Source: Rhipicephalus microplus
Lineage: Eukaryota; Arthropoda; Arachnida; Ixodida; Ixodidae
DNA length: 64,000 nucleotides
Direction: 5' to 3'
NCBI RefSeq assembly: GCF_043290135.1
Contig: NC_134703.1
Coordinates: 112,956,505-113,020,504, forward strand
Positions 1-12,288 of the stretch are shown piece after piece (position 1 is the first letter of the stretch; the number at the start of each line of letters is the position of its first letter). A program made the translations under genes and the position numbers. A model generated the notes under the pieces. It saw only the letters and a list, made by a program, of their open reading frames with translations. It was not told the origin of the DNA and did no database searches.

Positions 1-189
1 GCTGCCCGCTACACGAACGAAGGGACGATCGATACGCGCTGGTCACGCCTAATTCCGTCCATGCACAAATACATTTGCCTGCATGGTGTCAATGCAAAAA
101 AAAAAAAAGCCACGCAAGCACTATAGTCTTTCAAGTATTCGCAAAGCGAAACAGAAATGCATGTACTTCAAAAAGCTGCTGATAATAAT

Positions 190-350
190 GTCAGAAGTTT
201 GGCATGCCAGAACCGGGATACGATTACGAGTCACGCCGTAGCAAATGTCTGCGGAAATTTCGACCATCTGGTGTCATTTAACATGCACTGAATTCGCGTA
301 GTACGCGGGCCTCGATCACTTCATCCCCATCAAAATGCGACCGCCACAAC
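190..350 (-). mobile_element. Degenerate tRNA-derived SINE (Ruka-like group)
   Basis: Read on the minus strand, this stretch follows the order seen in the better copies in this window: a purine-rich head near 340-350, then the CACGTTAAA-type block (here CATGTTAAATGACACCAGATG near 260-280), then the GGAAATTTC and ACGGCGT blocks, then a TTTTGGCACG-like tail (here TTCTGGCATGCC near 195-205). The tail resembles the 'TTTTGGCACGTAAAACC' subtype more than the 'TTTTGGGACGTTAAACC' subtype. It is heavily mutated, so it is an old copy. Boundaries are approximate and no target-site duplication was recognised. The open frame over 278-493 minus is only this debris. Confidence 0.6.
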
Positions 351-362
351 CGAGACCAAGCC

Positions 363-402
363 AGCAATAGAGCAGCGTAGTCAGCAATAGAGCAGCGTAG
401 TC
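363..402. repeat. Perfect 20-bp tandem duplication
   Basis: The 20-base unit beginning AGCAATAGAGC occurs twice back to back without a mismatch. It lies just beyond the SINE head. It is probably a recent local slippage duplication. Confidence 0.9.
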
Positions 403-3390
403 GCTGTTCCACAACGGCAGAATTTAAAAATCTGCTTGGCTGACCAAAAAAAAAATTGTCGCACGTATAAACGCAGGATACGGCATTGGGCACTGATGGG
501 TGTGATTATTGGTGAAGGTCCCGTTTTTTTTTTCTTGAAACGCCTCTCGCATAGTAATCTATGGTTGGCCGTGATTCAGTTTAATATCTCCGATAAAAAT
601 TAGAAGTCCCATAAATTAGAAATTAGTGTGAACATTGCTTTCTCATATTATTTGAGTCTTGAATGCATGAACGTGACCTTCAGAAGCACGTATTGCTATG
701 AAAATGTTACTTCAAACAGAACGAGCTTGTGCGTTGTGCGCGCGCAGTGCTTTAGTTATACTTAAAACTGAATCAACAATACATCATATTGTAAAACAAG
801 TGCACAAGATATACACATGTTCGTTAGTACTTCAATATTGAGCATTGAGATGAGGTGCCAGATCAGGGACATTCGATGTACAAGTAGGAAGCCCGCTCGA
901 TTTTGTTAGTTGATTTTATATGCAGGAACCCTGCTTCACCATTCACGTTTTCAAAAATAAATCAGAGGAATGTAAAATACACGTTGTTTTCTGCAGCTAA
1001 CAATACGTTAGTGAAAAAAAATCAAGCTCCGGAATTTGAAGAAATAGGGAGAAAATACAACTGAAATATTCGAATAAAGGCGATGCCATTGCTTTGTCGC
1101 AAAAAAAAAAGTTCTGTTTATGTTGTAAAGAAGTGCATTTCTACTGCAAATATTTTTTTTCTTCATGGCAGAGTAATACTTTTGCTGAAAATTAAGTACG
1201 ACACGTCTCAGATTCTAAAGTCTCGACCAACCTTTACAGCATGTGGTAGAGTTGATTAAATATTGTAAGTAATAGCTTCCAGATTGAGATATATAGGAAC
1301 ACTATGGCAAGAAAAAAAGTGTCTTTTTGTGGTCAACATACTCCGTTCGTTCGTGAAGATGAATTAATCCCACCGATACAGCATTATTTTCCATAACATT
1401 ATTAGCAATAGCAGAAGTCTGTGCCACTTTCTTTCATTTCCATGAAACATTGTTCATATACGTTCACATCACGTACACGCAGGCACACTTTGGATTCACA
1501 ATGAAAAGCATGCAGGTATCGCTTTTGGCGAACAAGGCTAGTATGATGACATAAAATAGCAGACATGTTAAACGGGTTCTTTGTTAATGCGCAAAAGCGC
1601 GGAGTCGAGGAAATAAGTCATACCAGGCTACCAATTAGCGTAATGCGCGTGATGCAGATTGAAGAGCAAAAGCAAAGCGACACGCTTCACCGACCACCGC
1701 TTGGTAGCGCTGCTTGAGAGCGGCCTTCATGCTGTTACAGGGTCACGGTTTGAGGAGCACCGGAAAATAACAGTGAATCCGTCTACATAAAACAATTTGC
1801 AATAGGGGTACGAGACCGCATTGTCTATCGATCAGTGCTTCGCTGGTCAGCACTTTTATTGTAGCTGACGCACATCACGCTTTCCTAATGACACTTTATC
1901 TTTCATTATTCAGAGAGAAGCACACAACAACCTAGAAAGTTGGAACCGCTTCTGATTGATTCAAAGAGCTATTGACGAAGTTCCACTCCCATCTTCAAAC
2001 TCTGCGTGCTGGTGGTTTTTAATATCCTGATAACAACCATTTGGCCTTTTTTATAGCCTCCGCTATACTCTCCTGTATACGTTTTGCAATTAACGAAAAT
2101 GAGTACTAAAGAGGTAAGGAGAAGGCAATGTTTGTGTGCCAACCACGCAGAAATGACAAAATGAACAACATTTGAGAAGACTCTTATGAATGTTTATTTC
2201 TGCAGTTTATCTAGGACGTCATAAATTCCTCGAAATTGAGGACAAGCAGACATCAATTTAGAGCTATGTTGTTTGAAAACCCAGTTATGATACCACTGGG
2301 TAAAGTTGAAGTTGCGTGCACCGCTCAGTGAAATACGTTGCAAATAAAGAACCTCTAGGTGAAATGTTTCGCTAAGCCGTAGTCTTTGTAAATAGCACGA
2401 TGCTACTCGACATTACTTTGCTGTTGACAAAATCATCGATGGCTCTTCGTAGTGAGCGCACTTTGTCCATTTTACACCTAATCATGGAACTGTTAATAGA
2501 AGTATACTTACTCAAAATGTGTCCCACATATATACATACATACTAAGAAATAATTTTTGCGCTTTGAGCATTGTAGACACTCCACGCCACGAATTTTCGC
2601 CATCAGGTTTCTACTGCTATTTTAAGAATCCGCTTCACGTCCCGTATAAAAAGCTGTTTTTCTGATTTACTTTATAAAAAGAAACAAGCTATTGATGGCA
2701 ATGTCAACGCATCAAATTCAACATTTAAGAGTACAAACGTTTTAAGAAAGGTGCGGGACGCTGCAGAGCTAACATGAGTTTTGTCGCCGGAGGAAGCACT
2801 AATTTATTTGCTTGATTTGAAACTCTACGCTATGTCAATGGGTCGTTAAACATCATTGCCATTCGAACAACGAAAAATACGTACATAAATTTGAAGACGT
2901 GCCATATCCATGAAAATAGAAAGAAACTAAAAGAAGTCATTGCCTAAAACTTGTACTGCGCTGAAGAGATGTTGCTGAAAAGCAAAAAATTCATTCAAGT
3001 CGTCATTCAAGCCTGTCTGTCCCCTAAAAAAGACCGGTAGAAATGAACAACCTGATAATAATGACGAGAAGGCGATCGGATAACGGTAATCGGTTATCTT
3101 ACCTGTCTGTTGCCATGACCAGCAACAATAGTGACAAAGACACCCACTCAGCCGTTCGACAGCTTACAAAAGCCTCACACTGCAATCACTAGGGAAGACC
3201 ACAAATTTTGGCACTGCTTCGAGCCGCCCAATTAGCCCTCACTGATCGGTGACCCGAAATTCCAGAAAGGCGCTTGGGTGAGCGCCAAAACACCGTGACA
3301 GCTGCTCGCCGAAGACCGGCACACGAGAACCGGTGTGGCAACACAGCATGGCATCTACAGAAGCCGCTCTCAACACAACGCACTTCTCTA
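403..3390. other. AT-rich non-coding stretch, nothing recognised
   Basis: I see no conserved coding frame, RNA gene or clear repeat family here. The stretch is AT-rich with short A and T runs (for example near 1102-1112). It is compatible with intergenic or intronic DNA. Confidence 0.5.
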
Positions 3391-3394
3391 AAGT

Positions 3395-4140
3395 GAATGA
3401 AATCGAGCGTCTATGCCCAAGCGGTGGTCAGTGTGCGTCTTCGCTGTAGGCCGCGCCCGGTATCGGCCGGCGTGCGAAGAGGGTGGGGGAAACGAGCACA
3501 AAGCGAGTTGAGTCGGGGAGGGGAGAGTTGGCAAGCCGGTGGACCCTCGCTCCAAGCAAGCCGGGCGTTGTCGGCGCCGGTGGAGGGGTTCTCCGACTCA
3601 CCGACCGCCGAGATCGTGCTGGGAGTTCGCCGGTGTTCTCGCCGGTGTACTGAGCGCGCAGTTTTGACGCTGCCGGCTTTTTTTCAGGAGGGGGCGGCCG
3701 GTGGCGTCTTGCGCTTCCTCCTCTTGCTTTCGCGCGACAACCAAAAAAACGAGAAAAATAAAGCACGGCAAGCAGCGCGGCGTGGCCTAGCCCCTCTTGC
3801 AGTGCCGCTTTGGAATGCCGCAGTGGCCCTTTGCCGTTGGCGGCCAATGACGAGGGCGCCGCGGGCGCCCCTTTCGCGAGCGTGGGAACCGGCAGAACTA
3901 ATCGAGCTAGCGGCGCCACCCCGTGCCACCGGCCGGGGCTCGGGCTCCGGCCACTTCTCCGTGGTTTCGACTGATGGGACGCGTCTTGCCACGCGACGCG
4001 CTCGAGTGTGCTTCACGTTTCGCATGTGCGTGGTGACTGCAGACTTTCAGAAGTGCTTCCACGACTACAGCTTGGAAAGATTCGCACAACAATGTGGCGA
4101 GGTCGATGGAGTGCGAGCGCCAGCGGTTTTAGTTGGATAA
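3395..4140. promoter_or_regulatory. GC- and CpG-rich island, candidate promoter or 5' exon region
   Basis: This block is strikingly GC- and CpG-rich against an AT-rich background. Long frames stay open on both strands here (3397-4140 plus, 247 codons; 3428-3919 minus, 163 codons), but their translations are low-complexity Arg/Pro/Ala/Ser mixes, as expected from base composition alone. GGCCAATGA near 3842 resembles a CCAAT box. In arthropods such islands often mark promoters or first exons, but they can also be transposon pieces. I could not identify a protein, a TATA element or a convincing splice donor. The regulatory call is an inference from composition. Confidence 0.3.
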
Positions 4141-4604
4141 ACTTGGGGTAACGTTTGAGAAGTTAGAAGGAGGTGAGGTAGAGAAGACTAAAGCTCTATT
4201 TCTGCAGCCATAATTTGCAAAGTTAAATACGCAAAAAAAACTGTCAGCTTCATAGAGTGCTTTCATGCGTTTCAAGTGAATGAGTTAACTGGCAGCGTGG
4301 TCAACGCAGTGCTGATGATATTCTGCAACCAGTACAGCTGATTGGCAACAGCAGACTTATACAAAACGACAGTAGTTCTTATACATTGTTGACGGTATAC
4401 ATTTTCCATGCAGCAGTAGCTTGACGGGCCTTGCTTAATTTTTTATGCACAAATTGGCCAAAAATAACTGTCTATAGTGAGATTGGTGGGTTCTGTACAT
4501 ACTCACACACTCCGAAAAAAGTAAGATGTGTCAATGTTCCTGACAATTTCCCCACGTCGATTCTCTTTCACCAGCAATACCAATAGCCGATAAACTTTCG
4601 CCCA
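4141..4604. other. Non-coding, nothing recognised
   Basis: AT-rich sequence follows the GC-rich island. No conserved frame or repeat could be supported. Confidence 0.5.
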
Positions 4605-4790
4605 GCGCGACCAGCCATGCAAGTTCAGCGGCTAAGGTAGTGTGCTATGAATCGCGAGGACACGGCTGTGATTGCCGCTCATGGTGGTCCCATTGAGATG
4701 GAAGTGAAATAAAAGGGCATCCGGGAGCTTAATTTTAGGGAACCTCAGGTCACAGGTAGGAAAACTTATTCCTCAACACCCTATTACGGT
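4605..4790 (+). mobile_element. Degenerate tRNA-derived SINE
   Basis: The order CAGCGGCTAAGGTAGTGTGCT (A-box-like region), TCGCGAGGACACGG.., GTGGTCCCATTGAGATGGAAG and GAACCTCAGGTCA follows the Ruka-like head, middle and CCCCAGGT block of the intact copies, with many substitutions. It is old, 3'-truncated or decayed, and no flanking duplication was recognised. Confidence 0.55.
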
Positions 4791-5995
4791 GTTGCTTAAA
4801 ATCTTATAATAGCTTAGAGTGTTAAAGCTACTAAATATATGTTAGTTGAGAGTGCCAATTTCGGTGATAAATTACGAAATCCCGCAGTCATTTGCAACGG
4901 GAAAGATTAGTTCCATCACCGGTATAGGAGCCACAGTGACAGTGCCACAGATTTGATGACACATAAAAATGGCACGTGTCAAAGCTGCCGCTGCTCGTGT
5001 TCCTCCAGCTATATATTATGGACGTGGAAGCGTAATTTCTTCTGCGCACGTCCTGCCGCATGTCGGTTTGACTTGATATGCCATAATAATTTTGGGACGA
5101 AAAGTTCGGAAAGCAGAGCCATGGTGACGACTCAAAGCGCAGAAGTGTCACTGCCGTTCGCTTTAAAAGATAGTTTTGTCGCAGAACTGGTACTTTCCTG
5201 CAAAATTTTTTTGACGCGCTCAGGCTTGAGCAATTAGTGGAACGTGCACCTTATTAATGCAAGCCCGAGGGAATATGCAGCATAGACTCTTGCGCGCGCG
5301 CTCTGTATATTTTATGCGAGGTTGAGTTGAGCTTACCGCCATTTTTTTGCACTCTGAAGCCAGATGTCCCAAAAAATCGTGCTGAGTGCACCCGAAGCGA
5401 AACGTTTGGGTTTGTTAAACCCACTCGTACAGACTGACACTAAGTTCACCACATTTTTTTGTAATCATATGGCCCCTTCAATGAAATGTCGGTCCATCAT
5501 CATGTCCATATTCGTGATGACTCCTTATTTTCCATAATTCATTCCCGCTTATGGGGCAGGGCATGTACAGCCGCGGCCGCGTCTGTATGGAGCACGCGAG
5601 CTGTCAGTTCTTGCTCTGTGGCACAAAACCTTGAGAGAGTATCGGGCTTTGACGCAGTCAGCCTGACAACTATACCACGCATGCTCCTGATACACCACTT
5701 CAGTGCCCGCAAGTGGCTCAAGCTTTTGCGCCGCCTGGTGAAAACCGGCTGCTCGCGTGCTCTACACAGACATGTCTGCGGCTGTACCTCGTTTGCACGA
5801 TATTTCTTGAGCAGTCAGGCCTCACAGGCCGTGTTAATTTTTTCACACACGAGAAGAGAGTTTTGTTGTGTTTTAGTTACGAAAACCTAAAAGCTACAGG
5901 TCCTCCAACATGAAAGCATCTACCAAGGCATATCGCCTGCTGACATTTCACCCTACGTTTTTCGAGAATCTATTGCGCTTGGGTACCGTGTACTT
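4791..5995. other. Unclassified stretch with a possible old internal duplication
   Basis: No conserved protein was recognised; the 134-codon plus frame at 5486-5890 looks like chance. Segments around 5165-5232 and 5765-5828 resemble each other (both run through TGTAC/GGTAC, then TTGCA or CTGCA, then ATTTCTTGA or TTTTTTTGA, then CAGGC). This may be two old copies of one dispersed repeat. The similarity is weak by eye. Confidence 0.3.
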
Positions 5996-6110
5996 TTTGA
6001 TGTGAATACCCGTTAAAATACCCGAGGTTAGAGAAATTTTTGGAGCCCTCTAGTGTGGCCTGCATTGCAATTACAACAGGGTTTTGGCACGTGGAACCTC
6101 TAAAATCATT
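5996..6110 (+). mobile_element. SINE 3' tail fragment
   Basis: CCCGTTAAAATACCCGAGG, then AAATTTTTGGAGCCCTC, then GGGTTTTGGCACGTGGAACC reproduces the 3' half of the SINE subtype ending in TTTTGGCACGTAAAACC. The tRNA-like head is missing, so this is a 5'-truncated or decayed copy. Confidence 0.55.
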
Positions 6111-6411
6111 GAAAATACACTGCACTTTTGTAAAACATTTAAACAGCAGAATTACTACGGTCTAGACACTTTGTCTTACAATTGAAATCAGAGCCTTCGT
6201 ACCTACACTTGACAGTGTATTTTCGAGCTTTAATGCTTTTGTGTCGATGACACTGACAGTAAAGTTTTACAACATACAGATGAGATTATGAAAAAAAGCA
6301 ACACAAGGGCAGGGTGAAAAAAACACGAACATTATATAAGAAAAAGGAATGACATTTCAGAATTTAATGTTTGACAAGTTCTTAGGTTTCTACTTTAAGA
6401 TCTGCACTAAA

Positions 6412-6588
6412 TGTACATGATAGTGTACTTTTACATGATACATGATAGTGTACATGATACATGATACATGATAGTGTACATGATACATGATACATGATAG
6501 TGTACTTTACATGATAGTGTACATGATAGTGCATGATGTACATGATACATGATAGTGCATGATGTACATGATACATGATAGTGTACAT
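6412..6588. repeat. CATGATA-type minisatellite
   Basis: About 175 bases consist almost entirely of interleaved TACATGATA and CATGATAGTG words with small variations. Short higher-order blocks such as CATGATAGTGTACATGATA recur. The Tyr/His/Met-rich minus frame at 6382-6588 is only its translation. Confidence 0.9.
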
Positions 6589-8535
6589 TTAGGTATTGCA
6601 TACAAAACTAAAGAAAGCCATTACTGATGAACAGTTCCGAAAATGACCCTGTTTATGGACATATAATTATTATTTTCCGCTTCTTTTGTCCACGTATGGT
6701 GGATAAGATGTCCGTCAATAAAGGAGATGTGATGAAATGACATGTGAGAAAATGTGAGCAATAAATAATGATAACGTTATAGGAAAAGAGCGTAATGGGA
6801 AACCTAAATAAATATTTCAAAACATGGTTTCTAGAGAAAATGACTGATCGACACGCTCGTTAAAAATATAACTTCGGTGCATATAGCTTCATACTCTCGC
6901 CACGACACACTACAAATATCAAGCATAACTTTGCTAATAAACAGCAAATTATTGTGATTCCGGGAGTCACCTTCTATTCCTTTTTTACATAGACTGACCA
7001 TGTTAAAACACAATCTTGAAGAGACCAGCATTCCGTGAAAATATGTGCACCTCATTCGGTCTTGCACTGCTTGTCGGATCGGTCTAGACTGACCGAGCCA
7101 CGTTGTCAATTGAAGGCGCCTTCATGATGGCGCCGCAAATTGTAGAAATATGTGACTGCAAGATAACGCCGTATAGTGAGATCACTAAATGACGTCGTCG
7201 CTCATTCGGAAGTCACCCGACCTTTCTATTCTCATAGACAAATGCGGACAGATACCACAAAATCGAGCAATTGTGACGTTAGCTGCTCCGATGCAAAAAT
7301 TGCTAGCCTGTGTTAGTTGCTTTGCCGCATGCCTAGTCACTTTACGGCAAAGTACGCTCTACAGGCAGAAACAAAACGCATGCCACGTATTGGTTGACAA
7401 GCATAGGCAAATCTGCTTTGATATTATCGGTGAAAGAAATTTGAGCAAAAAAGTTGCACAACACGCGAGACAACGCTGAAACTCAAGCTTTTCAAATGAT
7501 CATCGTACCCTCTCCTCCTTTAAACCAATATATAAGGGGTCTAACGATTCCAGTGCAGCCTTGCGCATTCTCCAATATTTCATCACTTGTTTTTTAACGT
7601 GCTATAATAGTGAAATACGTATTATTCATCTAGAAAAAGGATGTGCAATAGTAGCCAAGTTCAACGTATTGTCAGTTAGTTTTAAAACCGGAATCATGCA
7701 CATAAATGAGCAAAGAAACCACATTACTACGAAACGTGAAGAATTCCTCCGGTAATAAAGAACACACGATCTCACCCCCACCCCTCTTTTTTCACAAGTG
7801 ATGAATTACAATACAGTAAAAACTTCGGTGAGTTATTAAGTATTGTCAGACTACAGTGCTAATTAGATGAGGACGTAATGAGTTTCAAATATAGAATTTT
7901 TTCTACGAGTAACGATCAATAAACGTACCTCAGCCACCTCTAATCTGCAGATGTCGTGTTTGAAACATGGCCCACGACTTGCCATGAGATATTAATTAGT
8001 GGAACAATTAATCAGAACTTCAGGCTAGTGTTTATTTTAAAATACCAGACGTCTACACAAATGTAATGTAGCGTGTTAAAAAATCAAGTATTTGTGATTA
8101 GTTATCAGACAGTGGAACCTGCCTCAAAGTTTCGACCCCTAAACCCCAGATGGCACTGATCGTAAGAGCGATGCCTCCTGGAGTATAAAATTTATCTAAA
8201 GGTCTTACAACATACACCGCAGGCTGATAAATAGCATCGCGTCCTTGTAACTTCATTGAAAAAAAAATAGCACCCGGTGTGCTGTAACAGCGCTATAAAA
8301 TAGATCCGTAATATGATAGATATTTCAGAAACTGTTTTCGAGGGTAGTCTGGAATGATTTACTAAACTGGAAGATTTATCCGATTATTTTAATGTGAAGA
8401 CATGAGAAGAACTTAGTGCGCAATTTTGGAGAAGAGCTATGTGTCTGATTGTAGAAGTTTTCCATCAGTGGGCAAGGTTGAATGGAACAAGTCATTTATT
8501 TTAAAATCTACGGTGTTTCATAAAAAAGCACAATA
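6589..8535. other. AT-rich non-coding stretch
   Basis: I see only scattered short frames, such as 7189-7479 plus (96 codons), without recognisable motifs. No RNA gene or repeat family could be supported. Confidence 0.5.
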
Positions 8536-9170
8536 TATTGGCGGAGTGAATTGTGATGAGTGGGGCGAAGCGTCTATTCATCCATCCGTGTATCTAACCG
8601 TCCGTGCGTCCGTGTGTTTGCCCATCCATCGGTTCATCCGTGCTTGCGTTTGTCCATCTGTCTTTCCATGTATGCGTCTATCCGTCCGTCTGTCCGTCCG
8701 TCTGTGCGTCCATCCGTGCTTCTGTCCGTCCATGCTTCCGTCCTTTCCATTCTTTTGTTTATCTGTTCGTCTGTCCGTGTGTCCATACGTCTACCAATCC
8801 GTGTTTCCATCCATCCGTGCATCCATCCGTCCATGCTTTCCTCCGTGCTTCCGTCAATCCTTCCGTCCATGGTTCCGTCCATGGTTCCGTCCATGTTTCC
8901 GTCCATGCGTCCGTCAGTTCGTCCGTGCTTGCGTCCGTCCATACGTGCGGACGGTTGAACACACGAATGGACGAACGGACGCTTCAGCCTACTCATCATC
9001 ATTTACTTCGCTTATATGCTGTGAAAACCACTAGCACCATCTTCTTTGTATTATTCCCAAGGACGTATACTTAGAGCGTCATCTATTGAGCAAGTCATAA
9101 TATAGAGGTGGCTACATACTACATACTGAGGAGGGATCGACCCACAGACCAAGAAGCTCGCCCCTAAAAA
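8536..9170 (+). mobile_element. GTCC-minisatellite element, copy 1
   Basis: The copy starts with GAGTGAATTGTGATGAGTGG followed by GGCGAAGC at 8544-8571. It contains a degenerate array of 4-base TCCG/TCCA/TGCG-like steps over about 8570-8980. It then shows an inverted version of the start motif (ACTCATCATCATTTACTTCG near 8991). A tail of GGTGGCTAC, GGGATCGACCCAC and AAGAAGCTCGCCCCTAAAAA ends near 9170. The same head and tail motifs bound copies at 27433-27720 and 38983-39370, and in the opposite orientation at 22718-23488 and 48474-49244. No coding capacity is seen; the Ser/Pro/Val or Asp/Gly/Arg frames are translations of the array. It is probably a non-autonomous transposon, but the class is unresolved. 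Confidence 0.8.
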
Positions 9171-9326
9171 GTAATGAATGCCCAATAGAAACAATTCACT
9201 CAGTAAACGAAATAATTAAGGAGTTGAATAAGACAGGGCAACTTTCAAGTATCTATTAAACTTGATTGACGCAAAATCGGGACAAAATTAAAACCGCGGA
9301 GATTTGTCTTGTAGAGGACATAAAAC

Positions 9327-9453
9327 GTGTATGTATGTATGTATGTATGTATGTATGTATGTATGTATGTATGTATGTATGTATGTATGTATGTATGTAT
9401 GTATGTATGTATGTATGTATGTATGTATGTATGTATGTATGTATGTATGTATG

Positions 9454-9484
<31 letters not shown>

Positions 9485-9493
9485 GTATGTATG
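9327..9493. repeat. (ATGT)n microsatellite
   Basis: About 165 bases, roughly 40 units, are nearly perfect; the only clear interruption is GTAAGTATG near the 3' end. The Met-Tyr-Val-Cys frames here are artefacts of the tetranucleotide. Confidence 0.97.
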
Positions 9494-11702
9494 AGAAGGA
9501 GTGTCTACCTAATATGTGAACAAGACATGAGGCATGTTTATGCATATAGGTCGACGTCCCATCGGACGTGAAACGGTAATAGCAGTGATAGCATACAAAC
9601 AAGCGCTAGTGATTGGCATGTGTAATGAATTACCGACTAGACCAAGCTACCATACTTATACAAATCTGACGTTAACCGTAGGGCTGCGTTAAAAAGGGTC
9701 TACATCACGAGGTCGTTGCGATCGGTGGTATGACGAGCCGGTTGCGTGGCTCACTCGATGACGAGAAAGGCGGCAGAGATGTGGTGAATGGACACAAACG
9801 CTACTTTATTTGGTACCCAGCCGTCTAATTTCTTATCGGGAGTAGCTCAAAACCTGTGCAGTGCGTTGTGCCGGTAATCTATGAAAGCTGTTATGAAATG
9901 TTTCGTGCGCCCCTCAGCTTTTCGTATTTATAGCAAAAAGAAAGCTCCTGTGAATATTTGTTAAAAGAATTTTCGTTTGAAGTTTTAACCGCAGTTTGAA
10001 CTAACTACAAAAACAGTCGCCCTAGTCATTCTTAATAAGCGAAACACCAATACTATAAAGGTTTGTATTTGTTTGCTTTCTCTTCACCTTCATCTTTTTT
10101 TCAAAAACCTATTTCACCTTCTCAGTGCAGTGTGGCAAACCAAATAATCGCAAGTTTTAGAAATCCCGGCAATTCTTTCTCTCCGTCTTACTGAAAATAG
10201 TATGTATTATCCACACAATATCATGGTTATAAAATTACGTCTTGCATAGTTTCCGAACTTTGATATATACAGGAAAGAATGAAAGTATTTTACCGAAACT
10301 AAGTTTAGAGAATTTACTAAGGTTACAAAACAATCTTAGGTAGACGATTGTTTGACATGTGCGCCAAAGTGTGTACTATAAGGAATCCAGAAGGTGGTTA
10401 CACATTTTGTTCCGACATGGCGTTTGATTTCTCTTGCGCATATAAAATACTACCCACGAGCATTGCGAGAAAAGCGGCTAAATGCAAAACACTGTGGCGT
10501 TCTTAAAATGGCCATCAAACCACCACTAAATTTTACGCATGACGTCTTCACACATTTTGGAAATGTCTGATTGCCTTCCCTAAAACTTAGGTTTTTTCCT
10601 GCGCTTCTCTGCAAGCAAACAGTCAATTACTTTTGTACATTATTATGCGGGATTTTTGTCGCAGCAGCAAACACCATTCAAAGAGAAACAAAAGAAAACA
10701 CCAGAGAGCACAGCTGTCTTCACGACGTTCATTTTTCTACGTTGCAAGCCAGTCATCTTGACTTCGATTTTTGATGCCTCGAGAGGTCTGCATTGATGAA
10801 GCAATCTTTTGATTATATAGGCCAGAAATCTCTCTTCGCCGGCCCTACGTGTATATGCATTCTTTCACTTCACCTACTTCGAAAACATGTGATTCTGACT
10901 ACACAAAGTGAGACAAAGCGTAAGTTCATGGAGGAACATGTAAAAATACTCCTTGCAAAAGCACAGCGCTACGCGTGTCCAAGAATACAAAATTTTAAAA
11001 TTAACTGAGCTACGGTGACTGCCTGAGTGTTATGCAGCGTAGAAGCGTAAATTCCTGAAATATGTTCACTGCAAAGCGAATGAGTAAAGGTGCATTTCAC
11101 AGTTAAAAGTCCATGCACTGTGTACGCACAGCAAACGTGAGAACTAACGTTGAACTGTAGTCACCGTTGATTTGGGTTTTCTTTCTTACTCGATGCTCCA
11201 ATGTTTCATCCTCATCGTAAGGGGCAGTATGTAGCTGACAATTATGGACTGACGATGAGGCGATAGTCATGTAACCCAAAACAATGAAAACAAGTGGAGG
11301 AATTAGCAAGGTGAGCGCCATCCTTCAGCTGTTTAATTGTACCAAGCTACATAGGTTATATAACAACTCACTTGCGCAAGACCACGAAAGCGCTATTAGG
11401 CTACTTGAAGACGACTGACTTCATCAGCTCGAGTTTGTTTTGAGCGTACTCAAACCAGTTCTTCATTCTTCTAGTACTTACTCTTGTTGTTCCATCACTA
11501 TCCTCTATATTATTTACGCCATCTACGTCTAGGGTAGACAAACAAGACAAATGTTGGTTAATGTGCCTCCTTTTTGCTTTCTTTAAACACGACAGTGTTT
11601 TACGCCTGTGGCCACCACGACTTCACTCATGTTTTTCCGTAACGGATATGACGTTAGTAAATCATACGCCGATTGATGACAAAAAAAACAGATAGAAGAA
11701 CA
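9494..11702. other. Non-coding stretch, nothing recognised
   Basis: AT-rich DNA with short unrelated frames only. I found no transposon ends, RNA genes or long repeats that I can name. Confidence 0.5.
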
Positions 11703-11742
11703 AAGCTTTGTCACTGGGAATCGAATCTAAGTGACAAAGCTT
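11703..11742. repeat. Short perfect inverted repeat
   Basis: AAGCTTTGTCAC at 11703-11714 and GTGACAAAGCTT at 11731-11742 are perfect reverse complements separated by 16 bases. The spacer includes GGGAATCGAATCT, which on the minus strand resembles a tRNA B box. It sits exactly at the start of the open frame that follows. It may be the edge of an unclassified repeat. Confidence 0.7.
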
Positions 11743-12288
11743 GGCGTGAACCCGAGTGAATCTAAGGCGAATGACGTTATAGCTGTCAAACACCAAGACA
11801 ACTACTTTAATGAAGACCCGTTTTACTTTCGTGCTATGCTGATTCCTATTACGGAGGAATCAACTACGTTTTGTGTGTGTCTCTCTCCCCCTTTTGCGCT
11901 AAGTATGAACCAACATAGAAGAGCGTATATCGTGTACCTTATGTCGTTAAAAGTCCTCTCGCTTAAAAATACGAACTGTTCTTACGTGTTTTATCGTGGT
12001 TTTTCTTACTTTAAAGTCAACAGTAAATGCTTACGCTCACTACCGTGGGCAGGTGTACAAAAAATACGGTTGTGGTTCACGGGTGGAAGTCTACACGGGA
12101 CACTTTCGTTAGGGCAAGAAAACGCGCCGTGTACTAAGTGGCACTCAGTCGGCATAGGACTTGGAAGAAATGTGTTTAGGAGTCGTAACATGGTGGATAC
12201 ACTACCGACTTCGTTCGTAGAATTGCTGAACACGCTGCTCTCTTTCCTCGATGGGTTCTCTAAAGGAGCATCGAGAAGCGTGTACTGA
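11731..12288 (+). other. 185-codon open frame without recognised homology
   Basis: This is one of the longer frames here that is not built from simple repeats. Its protein has mixed composition, with no signal peptide, membrane segment, zinc-binding pattern or family motif that I recognise. The region could be part of an unclassified transposable element or plain chance. I do not propose a function. Confidence 0.15.

Noticed and set aside
8570..8980. CRISPR-like array of direct repeats
   Set aside because: The units are 4-8 bases and degenerate with no spacers, which is a minisatellite; the genome is eukaryotic.
8426..9074. Several overlapping long frames rich in Ser/Pro/Val/Arg or Asp/Gly/Trp/Thr
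   Set aside because: They are translations of the GTCC minisatellite in different phases; the array period is 4 bases, which keeps all frames open.
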